A stretch of DNA of 64,000 nucleotides from Agrobacterium albertimagni AOL15 (GTDB taxonomy: Bacteria > Pseudomonadota > Alphaproteobacteria > Rhizobiales > Rhizobiaceae). A model generated the notes under the pieces. That model did no database searches. It was not told where the DNA came from and saw only the letters and a program-made list of their open reading frames with translations. A program made the position numbers and the translations under genes. The DNA is taken from contig NZ_ALJF01000008.1 of assembly GCF_000300855.1 (NCBI RefSeq), positions 124,001-188,000 of the forward strand, given 5' to 3'. Shown here in pieces: positions 26,077-35,012 of the stretch (positions are counted from its first letter, which is position 1; each line of letters starts with the position of its first letter).

Positions 26077-27960
26077 ATGGAACAGAGAATGACGAGAAAC
26101 AGGAAATTCGTAGTCACCGCGCTCCTCGCTGCGACGACTGCGGTCGGAACTCTTCCGGGCGATGCTGCCGCCACGACGCTTCTCGATCTTCTCCGGGGCG
26201 GACCAGGACGCCAGGCAAAACAGCAGGCGGCTCCCGCCTCTCTCGAAAGTCAGGCACGCGGTGGGCTCGAAATGGGCGATCCCGAGCCACTGCCGAAAGT
26301 CGCCGGCCCCCGTTACTATACCTACAAGCCCGAGGCGCAGCGCGCGATCAAGATCAAGCTGCCGGTGACGGAAGCCGCAGCCGAATCGACCGAAGCCGCC
26401 GCCACTGAAGTGCTGGGCGCCCGCCGCTTTCTGTCCGACGTTTCCGTGCGGGCCACGGACGAGGTCGCAAAGACCGTCGAGGGCTATTACGGCGATCCCA
26501 ACAAGCCGCTGATCTGGACCAGCGAGGACGGCATTTCCGAGCGTGGTCGCGCCATGATCTCGGCGCTCGCAAGCGCCGACACGGTCGGTCTGTCGCCAGA
26601 CGACTATCTTGTGGCGATGCCAACCGAGACCGCCGACCCCACGGATCCGGAAAAGGGTCAGCGCGAACTCATGGCCTTCGAGGTTGCTCTCTCCGCCAAG
26701 GTCCTCACTTACGTGCAGGACACGGTTCGCGGCCGTATCGATCCGAACAAGATCTCCGGATACTACGACTTCAAGCGCAAGGGCGTGAACATTGCCCCCG
26801 TGCTCGACATGTTGCGCAAGAGCCCTGATGTTGCGGCCTATCTGCGCAACCGCGATCCGAAGAGCCCGCAATTCGTGGCGCTGCGCGAAGAGTTGGCACG
26901 GCTGAAGGCCGAGGATGCCGAAGCTGGGACGCAGGCGATCACGATTGCGCCTGGCACACTGCTGAAGCCTGGCCAGAGCAAGCCGGAGACGGCACAGGTC
27001 ATTGGTGCCCTGAAGCAGGTGGCGTCGGAAGCGGTGCTCACGCAGCATTCGGCGACGCTGACCGCCTATACCGGCACGCCGGACTACACGCCTGAACTCG
27101 TCGCTGTGGTCGAACAGTTCCAGGAAGAAAAGGGCCTGAAGCCGGATGGCGTCGTCGGTCCTGCAACAATCCGTGCGATGACCGGTCACAGCAATGCCGA
27201 GAAGATTGCCAAGCTCGAAGTCGCCATGGAGGCCCTGCGCTGGCTGCCGGCCGATCTCGGTTCGCGTTATGTCTTCATCAACGCACCGGCCTTTGAGGCG
27301 ACCTACGTCAACGACGGCAAGGAGCAGTTCTCGATGCGGGTGGTCGTCGGCTCCAAGGCAAACCAGACCTACTTCTTCCAGGATCAGATCCAGACCGTCG
27401 AATTCAATCCGTATTGGGGCGTGCCGAAGTCGATCATCGTCAACGAAATGCTGCCGAAGCTCAGGGCCGATCCGTCCTATCTCGATCGCCTCGGCTACGA
27501 GGTTTCCTATGGCGGTCGCAAGGTGGCCTCGAGCCAGGTCAACTGGAACGCCACCCATGCCGTCGACGTTCGCCAGCCGCCAGGCGGCGACAATGCGCTG
27601 GGCGAGTTGAAGATCCTCTTCCCCAACGAACATGCGATCTACATGCATGACACGCCGTCTAAGAGCTACTTTAACAGGGATATGCGCGCGCTGAGCCATG
27701 GTTGCGTGCGTCTGGCCGAGCCGCGCGTAATGGCGGCCGCCGTCATGGGCACGACGGTCGAGGAGATCGGCAAGCAGATCGCATCGGGCCAGAACCGCGC
27801 CGTGCAGGTTCCGCAGAAGCTCCCGGTTTACGTCTCCTACTTTACGGCCTGGCCGAACAAGGATGGCGTGATCGAATATTTCGATGATGTCTATAGCCGC
27901 GATGACCATACAGCCAAGGCGTTCAAGGCGACGACCGATGCACGGGCGCCGCGGGTCTAA
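26077..27960 (+). CDS. L,D-transpeptidase, YcbB/LdtD type, with peptidoglycan-binding domain
   Basis: 627 residues from the ATG at 26077; a second in-frame ATG at 26089 (MTRNRKF) is equally possible. The signal peptide is FVVTALLAATTAVGTLPGDAA. A helical scaffold domain is followed by a peptidoglycan-binding unit (LVAVVEQFQEEKGLKPDGVVGPATIRAM) and the YkuD catalytic domain with the active-site cysteine in SHGCVRL. The segment VEFNPYWGVPKSI is typical of the YcbB branch. These enzymes make 3-3 crosslinks in peptidoglycan, abundant in rhizobia that grow from the pole. It is followed by a strong terminator. Confidence 0.92.
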   Translation: MEQRMTRNRKFVVTALLAATTAVGTLPGDAAATTLLDLLRGGPGRQAKQQAAPASLESQARGGLEMGDPEPLPKVAGPRYYTYKPEAQRAIKIKLPVTEAAAESTEAAATEVLGARRFLSDVSVRATDEVAKTVEGYYGDPNKPLIWTSEDGISERGRAMISALASADTVGLSPDDYLVAMPTETADPTDPEKGQRELMAFEVALSAKVLTYVQDTVRGRIDPNKISGYYDFKRKGVNIAPVLDMLRKSPDVAAYLRNRDPKSPQFVALREELARLKAEDAEAGTQAITIAPGTLLKPGQSKPETAQVIGALKQVASEAVLTQHSATLTAYTGTPDYTPELVAVVEQFQEEKGLKPDGVVGPATIRAMTGHSNAEKIAKLEVAMEALRWLPADLGSRYVFINAPAFEATYVNDGKEQFSMRVVVGSKANQTYFFQDQIQTVEFNPYWGVPKSIIVNEMLPKLRADPSYLDRLGYEVSYGGRKVASSQVNWNATHAVDVRQPPGGDNALGELKILFPNEHAIYMHDTPSKSYFNRDMRALSHGCVRLAEPRVMAAAVMGTTVEEIGKQIASGQNRAVQVPQKLPVYVSYFTAWPNKDGVIEYFDDVYSRDDHTAKAFKATTDARAPRV

Positions 27961-27988
27961 GTCGGCGATCAGATTGATGACATGACGG

Positions 27989-28016
27989 ATGGCGGACCTT
28001 TGGTCCGCCATTTGAA
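27989..28016 (+). terminator. Intrinsic terminator after the L,D-transpeptidase gene
   Basis: A perfect 10-bp inverted repeat ATGGCGGACC / GGTCCGCCAT with a TTT loop, followed by TTGAATTTTG. It lies between the convergent transpeptidase and gph genes and could serve both. Confidence 0.75.
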
Positions 28017-28026
28017 TTTTGTCGTG

Positions 28027-28698
28027 TCAGCCGACCAGCTGCTCGACGAGTTCGACTGTGAGCTCATCGAAATGCCCGATGATGTGCGAGGCGCCAAGCT
28101 CTTCGACGGCGACGTCTGAATAGCCGAAGGGCACAGCAATCGAGGGGATGCTGCCGTTGCGGGCGGCGAGGATGTCGTTGATGCTGTCGCCGATCATCAG
28201 GACCTTGCCAGCCTTGCCACCGGCCCGCTCGGCGGTTGCGAGGATATGCGCCGGATCCGGCTTGCGAAAGGCGAAGGTGTCACCGCCGGCAATCGCGGTG
28301 AAATAGCCGGTCAGATGGAGACGCTCGAGAAGCGGGAGGGCCAGCCTTTCCATCTTGTTGGTGCAGACAGCGAGAATATAGCCGGCAGCCTTCAGCCGCT
28401 CGAGTGCTTCGATCAGCCCGGGATAGGGGCGGCTCTTGCCTGGCATGCCGGCTTCGTAGTGGGTGATGAAGCGGTCGAGCAGGGCAGGGATCTCATCATC
28501 TGTAATCGGTGCGCCGCGCAGCGCAAAGGCACGCTGGATCATGACACGCGCGCCCTGGCCGACGAGATGCGTCAGGTCCTCGTAGCTCACGGGTGCGAGA
28601 TCGCGGGCCGCGATCGTGTGGTTCAGGCTTTCCACGAGATCGGGTGCGGTGTCGATCAGGGTGCCGTCGAGGTCGAAAACGATGGTCGTGGTGGTCAA
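28027..28698 (-). CDS. gph: Phosphoglycolate phosphatase (HAD superfamily)
   Basis: 223 residues using a TTG start at 28698, which directly precedes the catalytic strand and has GGGAG seven bases upstream; the frame extends to 28761 but without a ribosome site. HAD motif I is FDLDGTLIDTAPDL, motif II VCTNK, and motifs III/IV are the Lys in FRKPDP and VLMIGDSINDI. The cap domain contains LVGQGARVMIQRAF. It dephosphorylates 2-phosphoglycolate. It is divergent from rpiA, with a 146-bp shared upstream region. Confidence 0.92.
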   Translation of the reverse strand: MTTTTIVFDLDGTLIDTAPDLVESLNHTIAARDLAPVSYEDLTHLVGQGARVMIQRAFALRGAPITDDEIPALLDRFITHYEAGMPGKSRPYPGLIEALERLKAAGYILAVCTNKMERLALPLLERLHLTGYFTAIAGGDTFAFRKPDPAHILATAERAGGKAGKVLMIGDSINDILAARNGSIPSIAVPFGYSDVAVEELGASHIIGHFDELTVELVEQLVG

Positions 28699-28844
28699 GC
28701 CGGTTCTCCCGAGGCAGTTCCAAGGTGTCGTCGGGTTATGGGAAATCCTTTGAAAACGCAATGTCGCATGGCGATGCAGGGCTTCCGCTCGGTCGAGGAG
28801 GCGTGTAAACAGCTTCCAACGAAACGGACGGGAGCTTTCGGCGC

Positions 28845-29546
28845 ATGGACGCCCGCGAAATGAAGATCAAGGCCGCAGCTGCGGCGCTGGAGCATGTTGA
28901 AGACGGCATGCGCCTTGGGATCGGAACCGGCTCGACGGCAGAGGAATTCGTTCGCCTGCTGGCCGAAAGGGTCGCCGGTGGACTGAAGGTGCAGGGCGTA
29001 CCCACTTCCGAGCGTACGGCGCGGCTCTGCCTCGAACTCGGTGTTCCCTTGAAGTCGCTCGATGAGCTGCCGGAACTCGATCTGACCATCGACGGCGCGG
29101 ACGAGATCGATCCGCAGTTCCGTCTGGTCAAGGGTGGCGGTGGTGCACTGCTGCGCGAGAAGATCGTCGCTGCGGCCTCAACGCGCATGATCGTGATTGC
29201 CGACGAAACCAAGCTCGTCGAGACGCTCGGCGCGTTCCCGCTGCCGATCGAGATCAACACGTTCGGCCAGGCTTCCACGCGCTTGGCGATCGAGCGGCTC
29301 GCATCCGAACTGGGGCTTTCCGGCTCGATGAAGCTCAGGACCCGGTCGGACGAGAGCCTGTTCATGACCGATGGCGGACACCTCATTTTCGACGCATCTT
29401 TTGGCCGCATTCCTGATGCAGACGCACTGGCAAGCCGGCTCAATCAAATCCCCGGCGTGGTGGAACACGGCCTCTTCATAAACTTGGCATCGCTCGCGAT
29501 CATCGCCGGACCGGCAGGTGCGCGTGTGATGGAGCCGAAGAACTAA
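28845..29546 (+). CDS. rpiA: Ribose-5-phosphate isomerase A
   Basis: 233 residues, normal for RpiA. The phosphate-binding [12 protein letters not shown], the catalytic [14 protein letters not shown] and the loop [18 protein letters not shown] are all conserved. It interconverts ribose 5-phosphate and ribulose 5-phosphate in the pentose phosphate pathway. A DUF2059 gene follows 17 bases later on the same strand and probably shares the transcript, which ends at the terminator at 30124. Confidence 0.96.
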   Translation: MDAREMKIKAAAAALEHVEDGMRLGIGTGSTAEEFVRLLAERVAGGLKVQGVPTSERTARLCLELGVPLKSLDELPELDLTIDGADEIDPQFRLVKGGGGALLREKIVAAASTRMIVIADETKLVETLGAFPLPIEINTFGQASTRLAIERLASELGLSGSMKLRTRSDESLFMTDGGHLIFDASFGRIPDADALASRLNQIPGVVEHGLFINLASLAIIAGPAGARVMEPKN

Positions 29547-29563
29547 CAGGAGCATAGAATTTC

Positions 29564-30103
29564 ATGATCAGCTTTACGCGTATGGGCCGCTTCGCCTCGA
29601 TCGCCGTGATTGCCGGTAGCGTCATGCTGGGTGCGGTCTCCGCCAAGGCGCAGGATGTGCCGGCAGAGCATCTGCAGGCTGCTCGCGAGGCGATCAGCGC
29701 GCTCGGCGTCACCAATCGTTTCGACGCTATCCTGCCGAACATCGTCGACCGCCTGGCTGCCCAGCTCATTCAGGCCTATCCGAACCTGCAGGACGTCATC
29801 TCGGCGAAGGTCGAAGAGGAAGCCCTGAAGCTTGCTGCGCGCCGCGCCGATCTGGAGCGTGAAGCCGCGGTCGTCTATGCCAAGGCCTTCACCGCCGCGG
29901 AATTGAACGAGATCACTGCCTTCTACGGCAGCGAGACGGGCAAGAAGCTCCTCAAGGACGGTCCGATCGCCACCCGCGAACTGCTGAAGGCCGCTGATAT
30001 CTGGACCGCAGGGATCGCACGCGATTTGGAGCAACAGGCGAACGAGTCGCTGCTTGCAGAGGTTCAGGCGGAACAGCCTGCGCCCGAAGCAGCGCAGCCT
30101 TAA
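29564..30103 (+). CDS. DUF2059 family secreted protein
   Basis: 179 residues with a signal peptide (RMGRFASIAVIAGSVMLGAV, cleavage near AKAQD). The mature helical domain contains VVYAKAFTAAELNEITAFYGSETGKKLL, the hallmark of DUF2059. No enzymatic residues are evident; the family is thought to be periplasmic and its role is unknown. It is located between rpiA and gor, upstream of a good terminator. Confidence 0.88.
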   Translation: MISFTRMGRFASIAVIAGSVMLGAVSAKAQDVPAEHLQAAREAISALGVTNRFDAILPNIVDRLAAQLIQAYPNLQDVISAKVEEEALKLAARRADLEREAAVVYAKAFTAAELNEITAFYGSETGKKLLKDGPIATRELLKAADIWTAGIARDLEQQANESLLAEVQAEQPAPEAAQP

Positions 30104-30123
30104 GTCTATCAATGTTGATTTTT

Positions 30124-30155
30124 AAGCCCGGGCAAACACCCGGGCTTTTCTTTTT
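30124..30155 (+). terminator. Intrinsic terminator after the DUF2059 gene
   Basis: AAGCCCGGG, loop CAAACA, CCCGGGCTT followed by TTCTTTTT. A textbook Rho-independent terminator, 21 bases after the stop codon. Confidence 0.9.
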
Positions 30156-30218
30156 GTGCTCCCGCCTCCTATATCAGGCGCAGTTGCAAGCAGAGCCCGA
30201 ACGGGCAGGAGATCCCCC

Positions 30219-31607
30219 ATGAGCCAATTCGACTATGACCTCTTCGTCATCGGTGGTGGCTCTGGCGGGGTGCGCAGTGCGCGGGTGGCGGCCTCCCTTG
30301 GGAAGAAGGTTGCCATCGCCGAAGAATATCGGTTTGGCGGCACTTGCGTCATCCGCGGGTGCGTGCCGAAGAAGCTGTTCGTCTACGCGTCGCAGTTCCA
30401 CGAACATTTCGAAGATGCCGCCGGCTACGGCTGGACCGTCGGAGAAAGCCGGTTCGACTGGCCTTCGCTGATTGCTGCCAAGGATAGGGAGATTGCGCGC
30501 CTCGAAGGCCTTTACCGCAAGGGGCTGGAGACTGCAGGCGTCGAGATCCTGGAGACGCGTGCCGAGCTGACCGGGCCACATGGTGTCCGCCTGGTGAAGT
30601 CCGGCAAGGAAGTCACGGCCGAGCGCATTGTCGTGGCGGTTGGCGGTGCTGCCAATCCGCATGCCGCACTTCCTGGTCACGAGCTCTGCATTTCCTCCAA
30701 CGAAGCGTTCCATTTGGAAAAGTTGCCGCAATCGATCCTGATTGCCGGCGGCGGTTACATCGCCGTGGAGTTTGCCAACATCTTTCACGGGCTCGGCGTC
30801 GAGACGACGCTGATCTATCGGGGCACCGAAATCCTGAGCCGCTTCGACCAGGACATGCGGCGCGGCTTGCACGAGGCGATGGTCGCCAAGGGTATCCGTA
30901 TCGTCTGCCAGGACCACATTCAGAAGGTGACGAAGTCGGCGGCCGGCAATCTCGAGGTCGAGACGATCAACAATGGTCGGCTTGTTGTCGAGCAGGTCAT
31001 GCTGGCGCTTGGCCGCGATCCGAACACGACAGGTCTTGGGCTCGAGGCAGCAGGCGTCGAGACCAACGAGCGCGGTGCGATCGTTGTCGACAGCTATTCC
31101 CGCACCAATGTGCCGAGCATCTTCGCGCTTGGCGACGTCACCGATCGTGTCCAGCTGACCCCCGTCGCCATTCACGAAGCAATGTGTTTCATCGAGACGG
31201 AGTACAAGAACAATGCGACGTCCCCGGACCATGACCTGATTGCGACGGCTGTCTTTTCTCAGCCTGAAATCGGCACGGTTGGATTGTCCGAAGAGGCAGC
31301 GGCGAAAAAGTTCGAGGAGATCGAGGTCTATCGCGCGCAGTTCCGACCGATGAAGGCGACACTCTCCGGTCGCGCCGAGAAAATGATCATGAAGCTGATC
31401 GTCAATGCGGCCGATCGCAAGGTTGTTGGCGCACACATTCTGGGACACGATGCAGGCGAGATGGCCCAGTTGCTCGGCATCACGCTGAAGGCCGGCTGCA
31501 CCAAGGACGACTTCGACCGGACCATGGCCGTTCATCCGACGGCGGCGGAAGAACTTGTGACGATGTATACGCCGAGCTATCGGATCAGGAACGGCGAACG
31601 GGTCTGA
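30219..31607 (+). CDS. gor: Glutathione-disulfide reductase
   Basis: 462 residues from the ATG at 30219 (AGGAG upstream). FAD motif GGGSGGVRSARVAA, redox-active disulfide GGTCVIRGCVPKK (CxxxxC), NAD(P) motif GGGYIAVEFANIF, FAD-ribityl segment FALGDVTDR and the C-terminal dimer-interface HPTAAEE with the catalytic His are all in place. It reduces glutathione disulfide with NADPH. The choice of Gor over other disulfide reductases rests on the CVIRGC redox motif and overall length. Confidence 0.94.
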   Translation: MSQFDYDLFVIGGGSGGVRSARVAASLGKKVAIAEEYRFGGTCVIRGCVPKKLFVYASQFHEHFEDAAGYGWTVGESRFDWPSLIAAKDREIARLEGLYRKGLETAGVEILETRAELTGPHGVRLVKSGKEVTAERIVVAVGGAANPHAALPGHELCISSNEAFHLEKLPQSILIAGGGYIAVEFANIFHGLGVETTLIYRGTEILSRFDQDMRRGLHEAMVAKGIRIVCQDHIQKVTKSAAGNLEVETINNGRLVVEQVMLALGRDPNTTGLGLEAAGVETNERGAIVVDSYSRTNVPSIFALGDVTDRVQLTPVAIHEAMCFIETEYKNNATSPDHDLIATAVFSQPEIGTVGLSEEAAAKKFEEIEVYRAQFRPMKATLSGRAEKMIMKLIVNAADRKVVGAHILGHDAGEMAQLLGITLKAGCTKDDFDRTMAVHPTAAEELVTMYTPSYRIRNGERV

Positions 31608-31639
31608 TCCGTCGCTTCTTCCGACGATGAACGAGGCAG

Positions 31640-31662
31640 GGCGGGCCTCGACAAGGCCCGCC
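31640..31662. terminator. Hairpin between gor and the small membrane protein gene
   Basis: A perfect 9-bp inverted repeat GGCGGGCCT / AGGCCCGCC with loop CGACA, between two converging genes. There is no T-run on either strand. Confidence 0.5.
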
Positions 31663-31670
31663 TGCGGCAC

Positions 31671-31799
31671 TCAGAATTTCGAGATGAGGTCCAGGCCCAG
31701 AACGGGTGCCGACAGTGCGGCCAGGGTCAGGAGAGAGAGCAGGAGAATCCGGAGCCTGCGGGTCTTTCGGGTTTGTACGCCAGTCCAATCATACGCCAT
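31671..31799 (-). CDS. Small single-pass membrane protein (42 residues)
   Basis: A 42-codon frame starting MAYDWTGVQTRKTRR and ending LGLDLISKF. A basic N-terminal patch is followed by one hydrophobic helix (LRILLLSLLTLAALSAPVLG). GAGGA lies seven bases before the ATG. I recall similar short proteins beginning MAYDW in rhizobial genomes, but could not search for them. It faces gor across a hairpin. Function unknown. Confidence 0.6.
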   Translation of the reverse strand: MAYDWTGVQTRKTRRLRILLLSLLTLAALSAPVLGLDLISKF

Positions 31800-32052
31800 C
31801 ACACGATCCTCATGATCAACGCGGGAAGCCTAAACTTCCCGAACACCACGCTACGCCCCCGGAGGCCGGGGTAGAGGTCGAGGCTTGCGTGAAGCTTGCC
31901 TCCGACCGGATCCATGAACGACTGCTTAGCTCACAGTGCCTTCAGACGTTGCATGCTGGCATCAATCATTTGCTTTGCAAGGAAATGCTGATGCGGCTGC
32001 GGGGTTGCCCCTGTGAATCATGTGGGTAACGATGATGCACCGCAACAGTTGC

Positions 32053-32910
32053 TCATTGCTTCAACCAGTCGATCGCAGGTTGCCACAGGGTATCCCTGAA
32101 GGCTGAACGAAAGAAGCCAAGGTGCCCGACGCTGCCGCCTGCGTCCTCCGGCGAAATCCAGCGGATCTCCTTGGGCGCGCGGTTGTAATATTTCAACAGC
32201 GCTTGCTGCGCCTTTGGCGTGCCCCAGGGGTCGTCCGTCAGGCCGATCGCGAGGATCGGGGTCTCGACCTCCGAAAAACGGCGGGCGGCATCCATCGTCG
32301 GGTCGGCGAAGAAGTATTCGGGATGACGGCCCCAGCGCGCCCATTCCCGGAAGATGGTGCCCGGTAATGTCTGGCCAAGGCCGATCCGCCCCGGCACTCT
32401 GCCGAGCAGTGTTGCCAGGGGAACGCCGACAAGGTTCATCTGGCTGAAGACACGAAAGCGCGGCTTGGTATTGCCCCAGTAGCCGGTCATCGTCGCCACC
32501 ATCAGGTAGCGGTAGAAGCGCTCGGAGCGTCCGCCAAGGGCAAGCACCTGTCCGCCGAAGGATTGGCCGATGCCGACAAGCCGGTGGTCAGGCGCTTCCA
32601 GTTCAAGGCGATGCAGGGCGGCGGGCATGTCGAAATGCGCCCAGTCGCGCATCAGCAACGGACGCCTCCAGTGGCGCGGAGCCTGTGAGCCGGCGACCCC
32701 GCGATAGTCGTAAATGAGTGCCGCTCTGAAACCGTGCTGGGTCACGAGATGCTCGGCAAAGCGGGCATAGAAACCGCGGGGGACCGCGGCAGCCGACGAA
32801 ATCAGGGCCAGCGGCCCATCACCGCTGCCGCGCATCAATGTGCCGTGCAGGGGAAAATGATCCGTCGTTTCGAACTGGATCTCGAATTTTTCCATCACGT
32901 GTTGCGTCAT
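32053..32910 (-). CDS. Alpha/beta hydrolase (YheT/serine aminopeptidase-like)
   Basis: 285 residues. The nucleophile elbow is GIGQSFGGQ (GxSxG), preceded by ALIYDYRGVAGS; the acid is probably in LAIGLTDDPWG and the base the His of GGSVGHLGFFR. SSAAAVPRGFYARFAEHL is the oxyanion-strand segment seen in a family of rhizobial hydrolases of unknown substrate. There is no signal peptide. It is transcribed divergently from the DAHP synthase gene, and a TTACGTTTACGT element lies about 40 bases upstream. Confidence 0.8.
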   Translation of the reverse strand: MTQHVMEKFEIQFETTDHFPLHGTLMRGSGDGPLALISSAAAVPRGFYARFAEHLVTQHGFRAALIYDYRGVAGSQAPRHWRRPLLMRDWAHFDMPAALHRLELEAPDHRLVGIGQSFGGQVLALGGRSERFYRYLMVATMTGYWGNTKPRFRVFSQMNLVGVPLATLLGRVPGRIGLGQTLPGTIFREWARWGRHPEYFFADPTMDAARRFSEVETPILAIGLTDDPWGTPKAQQALLKYYNRAPKEIRWISPEDAGGSVGHLGFFRSAFRDTLWQPAIDWLKQ

Positions 32911-33152
32911 GCCGAACCTCCCGCTCCGGATGCCAACTCCGATCTTACGTTTACGTTCATGTCATATCAAGCACCGCGCGAGGTTCGTTCGGGTGAGGTC
33001 CCTTTTTGCCCATGTGGACGGTGCCCGTTCCCGGCGTCCCACCCTTCGAAAGTCCCTAAACTACGGCTTTGCAAGCGGTGATTAACCGTTTATAAGCCCC
33101 CATCCGATGCGGCCGGGAGGTTGCCGCAGTTAGTTTCAGACAGGTGAAGACC

Positions 33153-34529
33153 ATGGCGCAGAATTGGACCCCGAGCAGCTGGAGACAGAAGCCCATCAAG
33201 CAGGTTCCGGCTTATCCGGACCTCGATGCATTGAAGGCTGCGGAGCAGCAGCTCTTGACCTATCCGCCGCTGGTCTTTGCGGGTGAAGCCCGTCGCCTGA
33301 AGAAGTCGCTTGCCCAGGTCGCCGAAGGCGAGGCATTCCTGCTCCAGGGCGGCGATTGTGCCGAGAGCTTTGCCGAGCATGGCGCGGACAACATCCGCGA
33401 CTTCTTCCGCGCCTTCCTGCAGATGGCCGTCGTGCTGACCTTTGGTGCGCAGCTGCCGGTGGTCAAGGTTGGCCGTATCGCCGGTCAGTTCGCCAAGCCG
33501 CGCTCGTCCGACATGGAAAAGATCGGCGACGTGGAGCTTCCGAGCTACCGTGGCGACATCATCAACGGCATCGAATTCACCGAGGACGCGCGCATTCCGA
33601 GCCCGGAACGCCAGCTGATGGCCTATCGCCAGTCGGCGGCGACGCTCAACCTGCTGCGCGCTTTCGCCATGGGTGGCTATGCCAACCTCGAGAACGTGCA
33701 TCAGTGGATGCTGGGCTTCGTCAAGGATAGCCCGCAGGCCGAGCGCTACCGCAAGCTCGCCGACCGCATTTCCGAAACCATGGATTTCATGAAGGCTGTC
33801 GGCATCACCTCGGAAAACAATCCGAGCCTGCGTGAGACCGATTTCTTCACCAGCCACGAGGCCCTGCTTCTCGGTTACGAAGAGGCGCTGACGCGCGTCG
33901 ATTCCACTTCGGGTGACTGGTATGCCACGTCCGGCCACATGATCTGGATCGGTGACCGTACCCGCCAGGCCGACCATGCGCATCTGGAATACTGCCGCGG
34001 GATCAAGAACCCGATCGGTCTGAAATGCGGTCCGTCGCTGCAGGCGGACGATCTCTTGAACCTGATCGACATTCTGAACCCGCAGAACGAAGCCGGTCGC
34101 CTGACCCTGATCTGCCGTTTCGGTCACGACAAGGTTGCCGAACACCTGCCTCGCCTTATCCGTGCCGTCGAGCGCGAGGGCCGCAAGGTGGTGTGGTCCT
34201 GCGATCCGATGCATGGCAACACGATCACGCTCAACAACTACAAGACCCGTCCCTTCGAGCGGATCCTGTCGGAAGTCGAGAGCTTCTTCCAGATCCACCG
34301 TGCGGAGGGTTCGCATCCGGGTGGTATCCATATCGAGATGACCGGCAAGGACGTCACCGAATGCACCGGCGGTGCGCGTGCCGTCACAGGCAACGATCTC
34401 GCCGACCGCTACCACACCCATTGCGATCCGCGTCTCAATGCCGACCAGGCTCTGGAACTTGCCTTCCTGCTTGCCGAGCGGATGAAGAGCGGCCGCGACG
34501 AAAAGCGGATGATGGTTGCGAACGGCTGA
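33153..34529 (+). CDS. 3-deoxy-7-phosphoheptulonate synthase, class II
   Basis: 458 residues from the ATG at 33153 (AGGTGAAG upstream; the GTG at 33144 overlaps that site). The plant/bacterial class II family is shown by [30 protein letters not shown] with the metal-ligand cysteine, the phosphoenolpyruvate-site [15 protein letters not shown] and [12 protein letters not shown]. It condenses PEP and erythrose 4-phosphate, the first step of aromatic amino-acid synthesis. No leader-peptide or Trp/Phe attenuator was recognised. A long hairpin follows. Confidence 0.95.
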   Translation: MAQNWTPSSWRQKPIKQVPAYPDLDALKAAEQQLLTYPPLVFAGEARRLKKSLAQVAEGEAFLLQGGDCAESFAEHGADNIRDFFRAFLQMAVVLTFGAQLPVVKVGRIAGQFAKPRSSDMEKIGDVELPSYRGDIINGIEFTEDARIPSPERQLMAYRQSAATLNLLRAFAMGGYANLENVHQWMLGFVKDSPQAERYRKLADRISETMDFMKAVGITSENNPSLRETDFFTSHEALLLGYEEALTRVDSTSGDWYATSGHMIWIGDRTRQADHAHLEYCRGIKNPIGLKCGPSLQADDLLNLIDILNPQNEAGRLTLICRFGHDKVAEHLPRLIRAVEREGRKVVWSCDPMHGNTITLNNYKTRPFERILSEVESFFQIHRAEGSHPGGIHIEMTGKDVTECTGGARAVTGNDLADRYHTHCDPRLNADQALELAFLLAERMKSGRDEKRMMVANG

Positions 34530-34558
34530 AACATAGGTTCAACTTTCCGAGTTTGACG

Positions 34559-34589
34559 ACCGGGCGGGCTTCTATGAAGCTCGCCCGGT
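34559..34589 (+). terminator. Long hairpin after the DAHP synthase gene
   Basis: A 14-bp stem (13 Watson-Crick pairs and one G-T) with a TAT loop, starting 30 bases after the stop. It lacks a T-run and is followed 22 bases later by the GFA gene, so read-through into that gene is likely. Confidence 0.6.
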
Positions 34590-34610
34590 TCGCGTTTCGG
34601 AGGTGACATC

Positions 34611-35006
34611 ATGCAAGACAAGACGGGGCGCTGCCTGTGCGGCGCGGTGACGATCACCGTTCGGGGAAAACTCGGTCCGGTCAGCTATTGTCACTGCTCG
34701 CAGTGCCGTCGGCAGACCGGGCTCTATTATGCGACGACGGATGCCGCGATCTCCGATGTCGAGATTACGGTGCGCGACAGCATCGGGACCTTTCGCGCAA
34801 GCGCGGACGCTGAGCGTGCCTTTTGCCGCCAATGCGGCTCCGCGCTCTATTGGAAGGGGGACGGCGAGGGCCGGATCTCGCTGATGGCCGGGCTCTTCCC
34901 GAACCCGACGGAGCTTGAAAGCGGCTACCACATCTTTTGCGCCGACAAGGGCGACTTCTACGAGATCAATGACGGACTGCCGCAATATGCCGCGAGCCGC
35001 GACTGA
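34611..35006 (+). CDS. GFA-family zinc protein (glutathione-dependent formaldehyde-activating enzyme-like)
   Basis: 131 residues with GGAGG before the ATG. The Mss4-like zinc-binding fold is marked by GRCLCGAV, CHCSQCRRQTG and AFCRQCGSALYW, supplying the conserved cysteines. The family is named for an enzyme thought to aid addition of formaldehyde to glutathione, but most members are uncharacterised. It may be co-transcribed with the preceding DAHP synthase. Confidence 0.88.
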   Translation: MQDKTGRCLCGAVTITVRGKLGPVSYCHCSQCRRQTGLYYATTDAAISDVEITVRDSIGTFRASADAERAFCRQCGSALYWKGDGEGRISLMAGLFPNPTELESGYHIFCADKGDFYEINDGLPQYAASRD

Positions 35007-35012
35007 GATCGG

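Noticed and set aside
25909-28011. A 700-codon minus-strand frame opposite the L,D-transpeptidase gene
   Set aside because: The plus-strand frame has the complete YkuD motif SHGCVRL and a signal peptide. The antisense frame has no recognisable family.
28699-28761. Longer N-terminus for Gph
   Set aside because: The upstream codons lack a ribosome site and extend past the usual family start, whereas the TTG at 28698 has GGGAG and directly precedes the catalytic strand.
31825-31850. Possible tRNA or structured RNA near CGGGAAGCCTAAACTTCCCG
   Set aside because: Only a 7-bp stem is present; there is no cloverleaf, T-loop motif or CCA end nearby.
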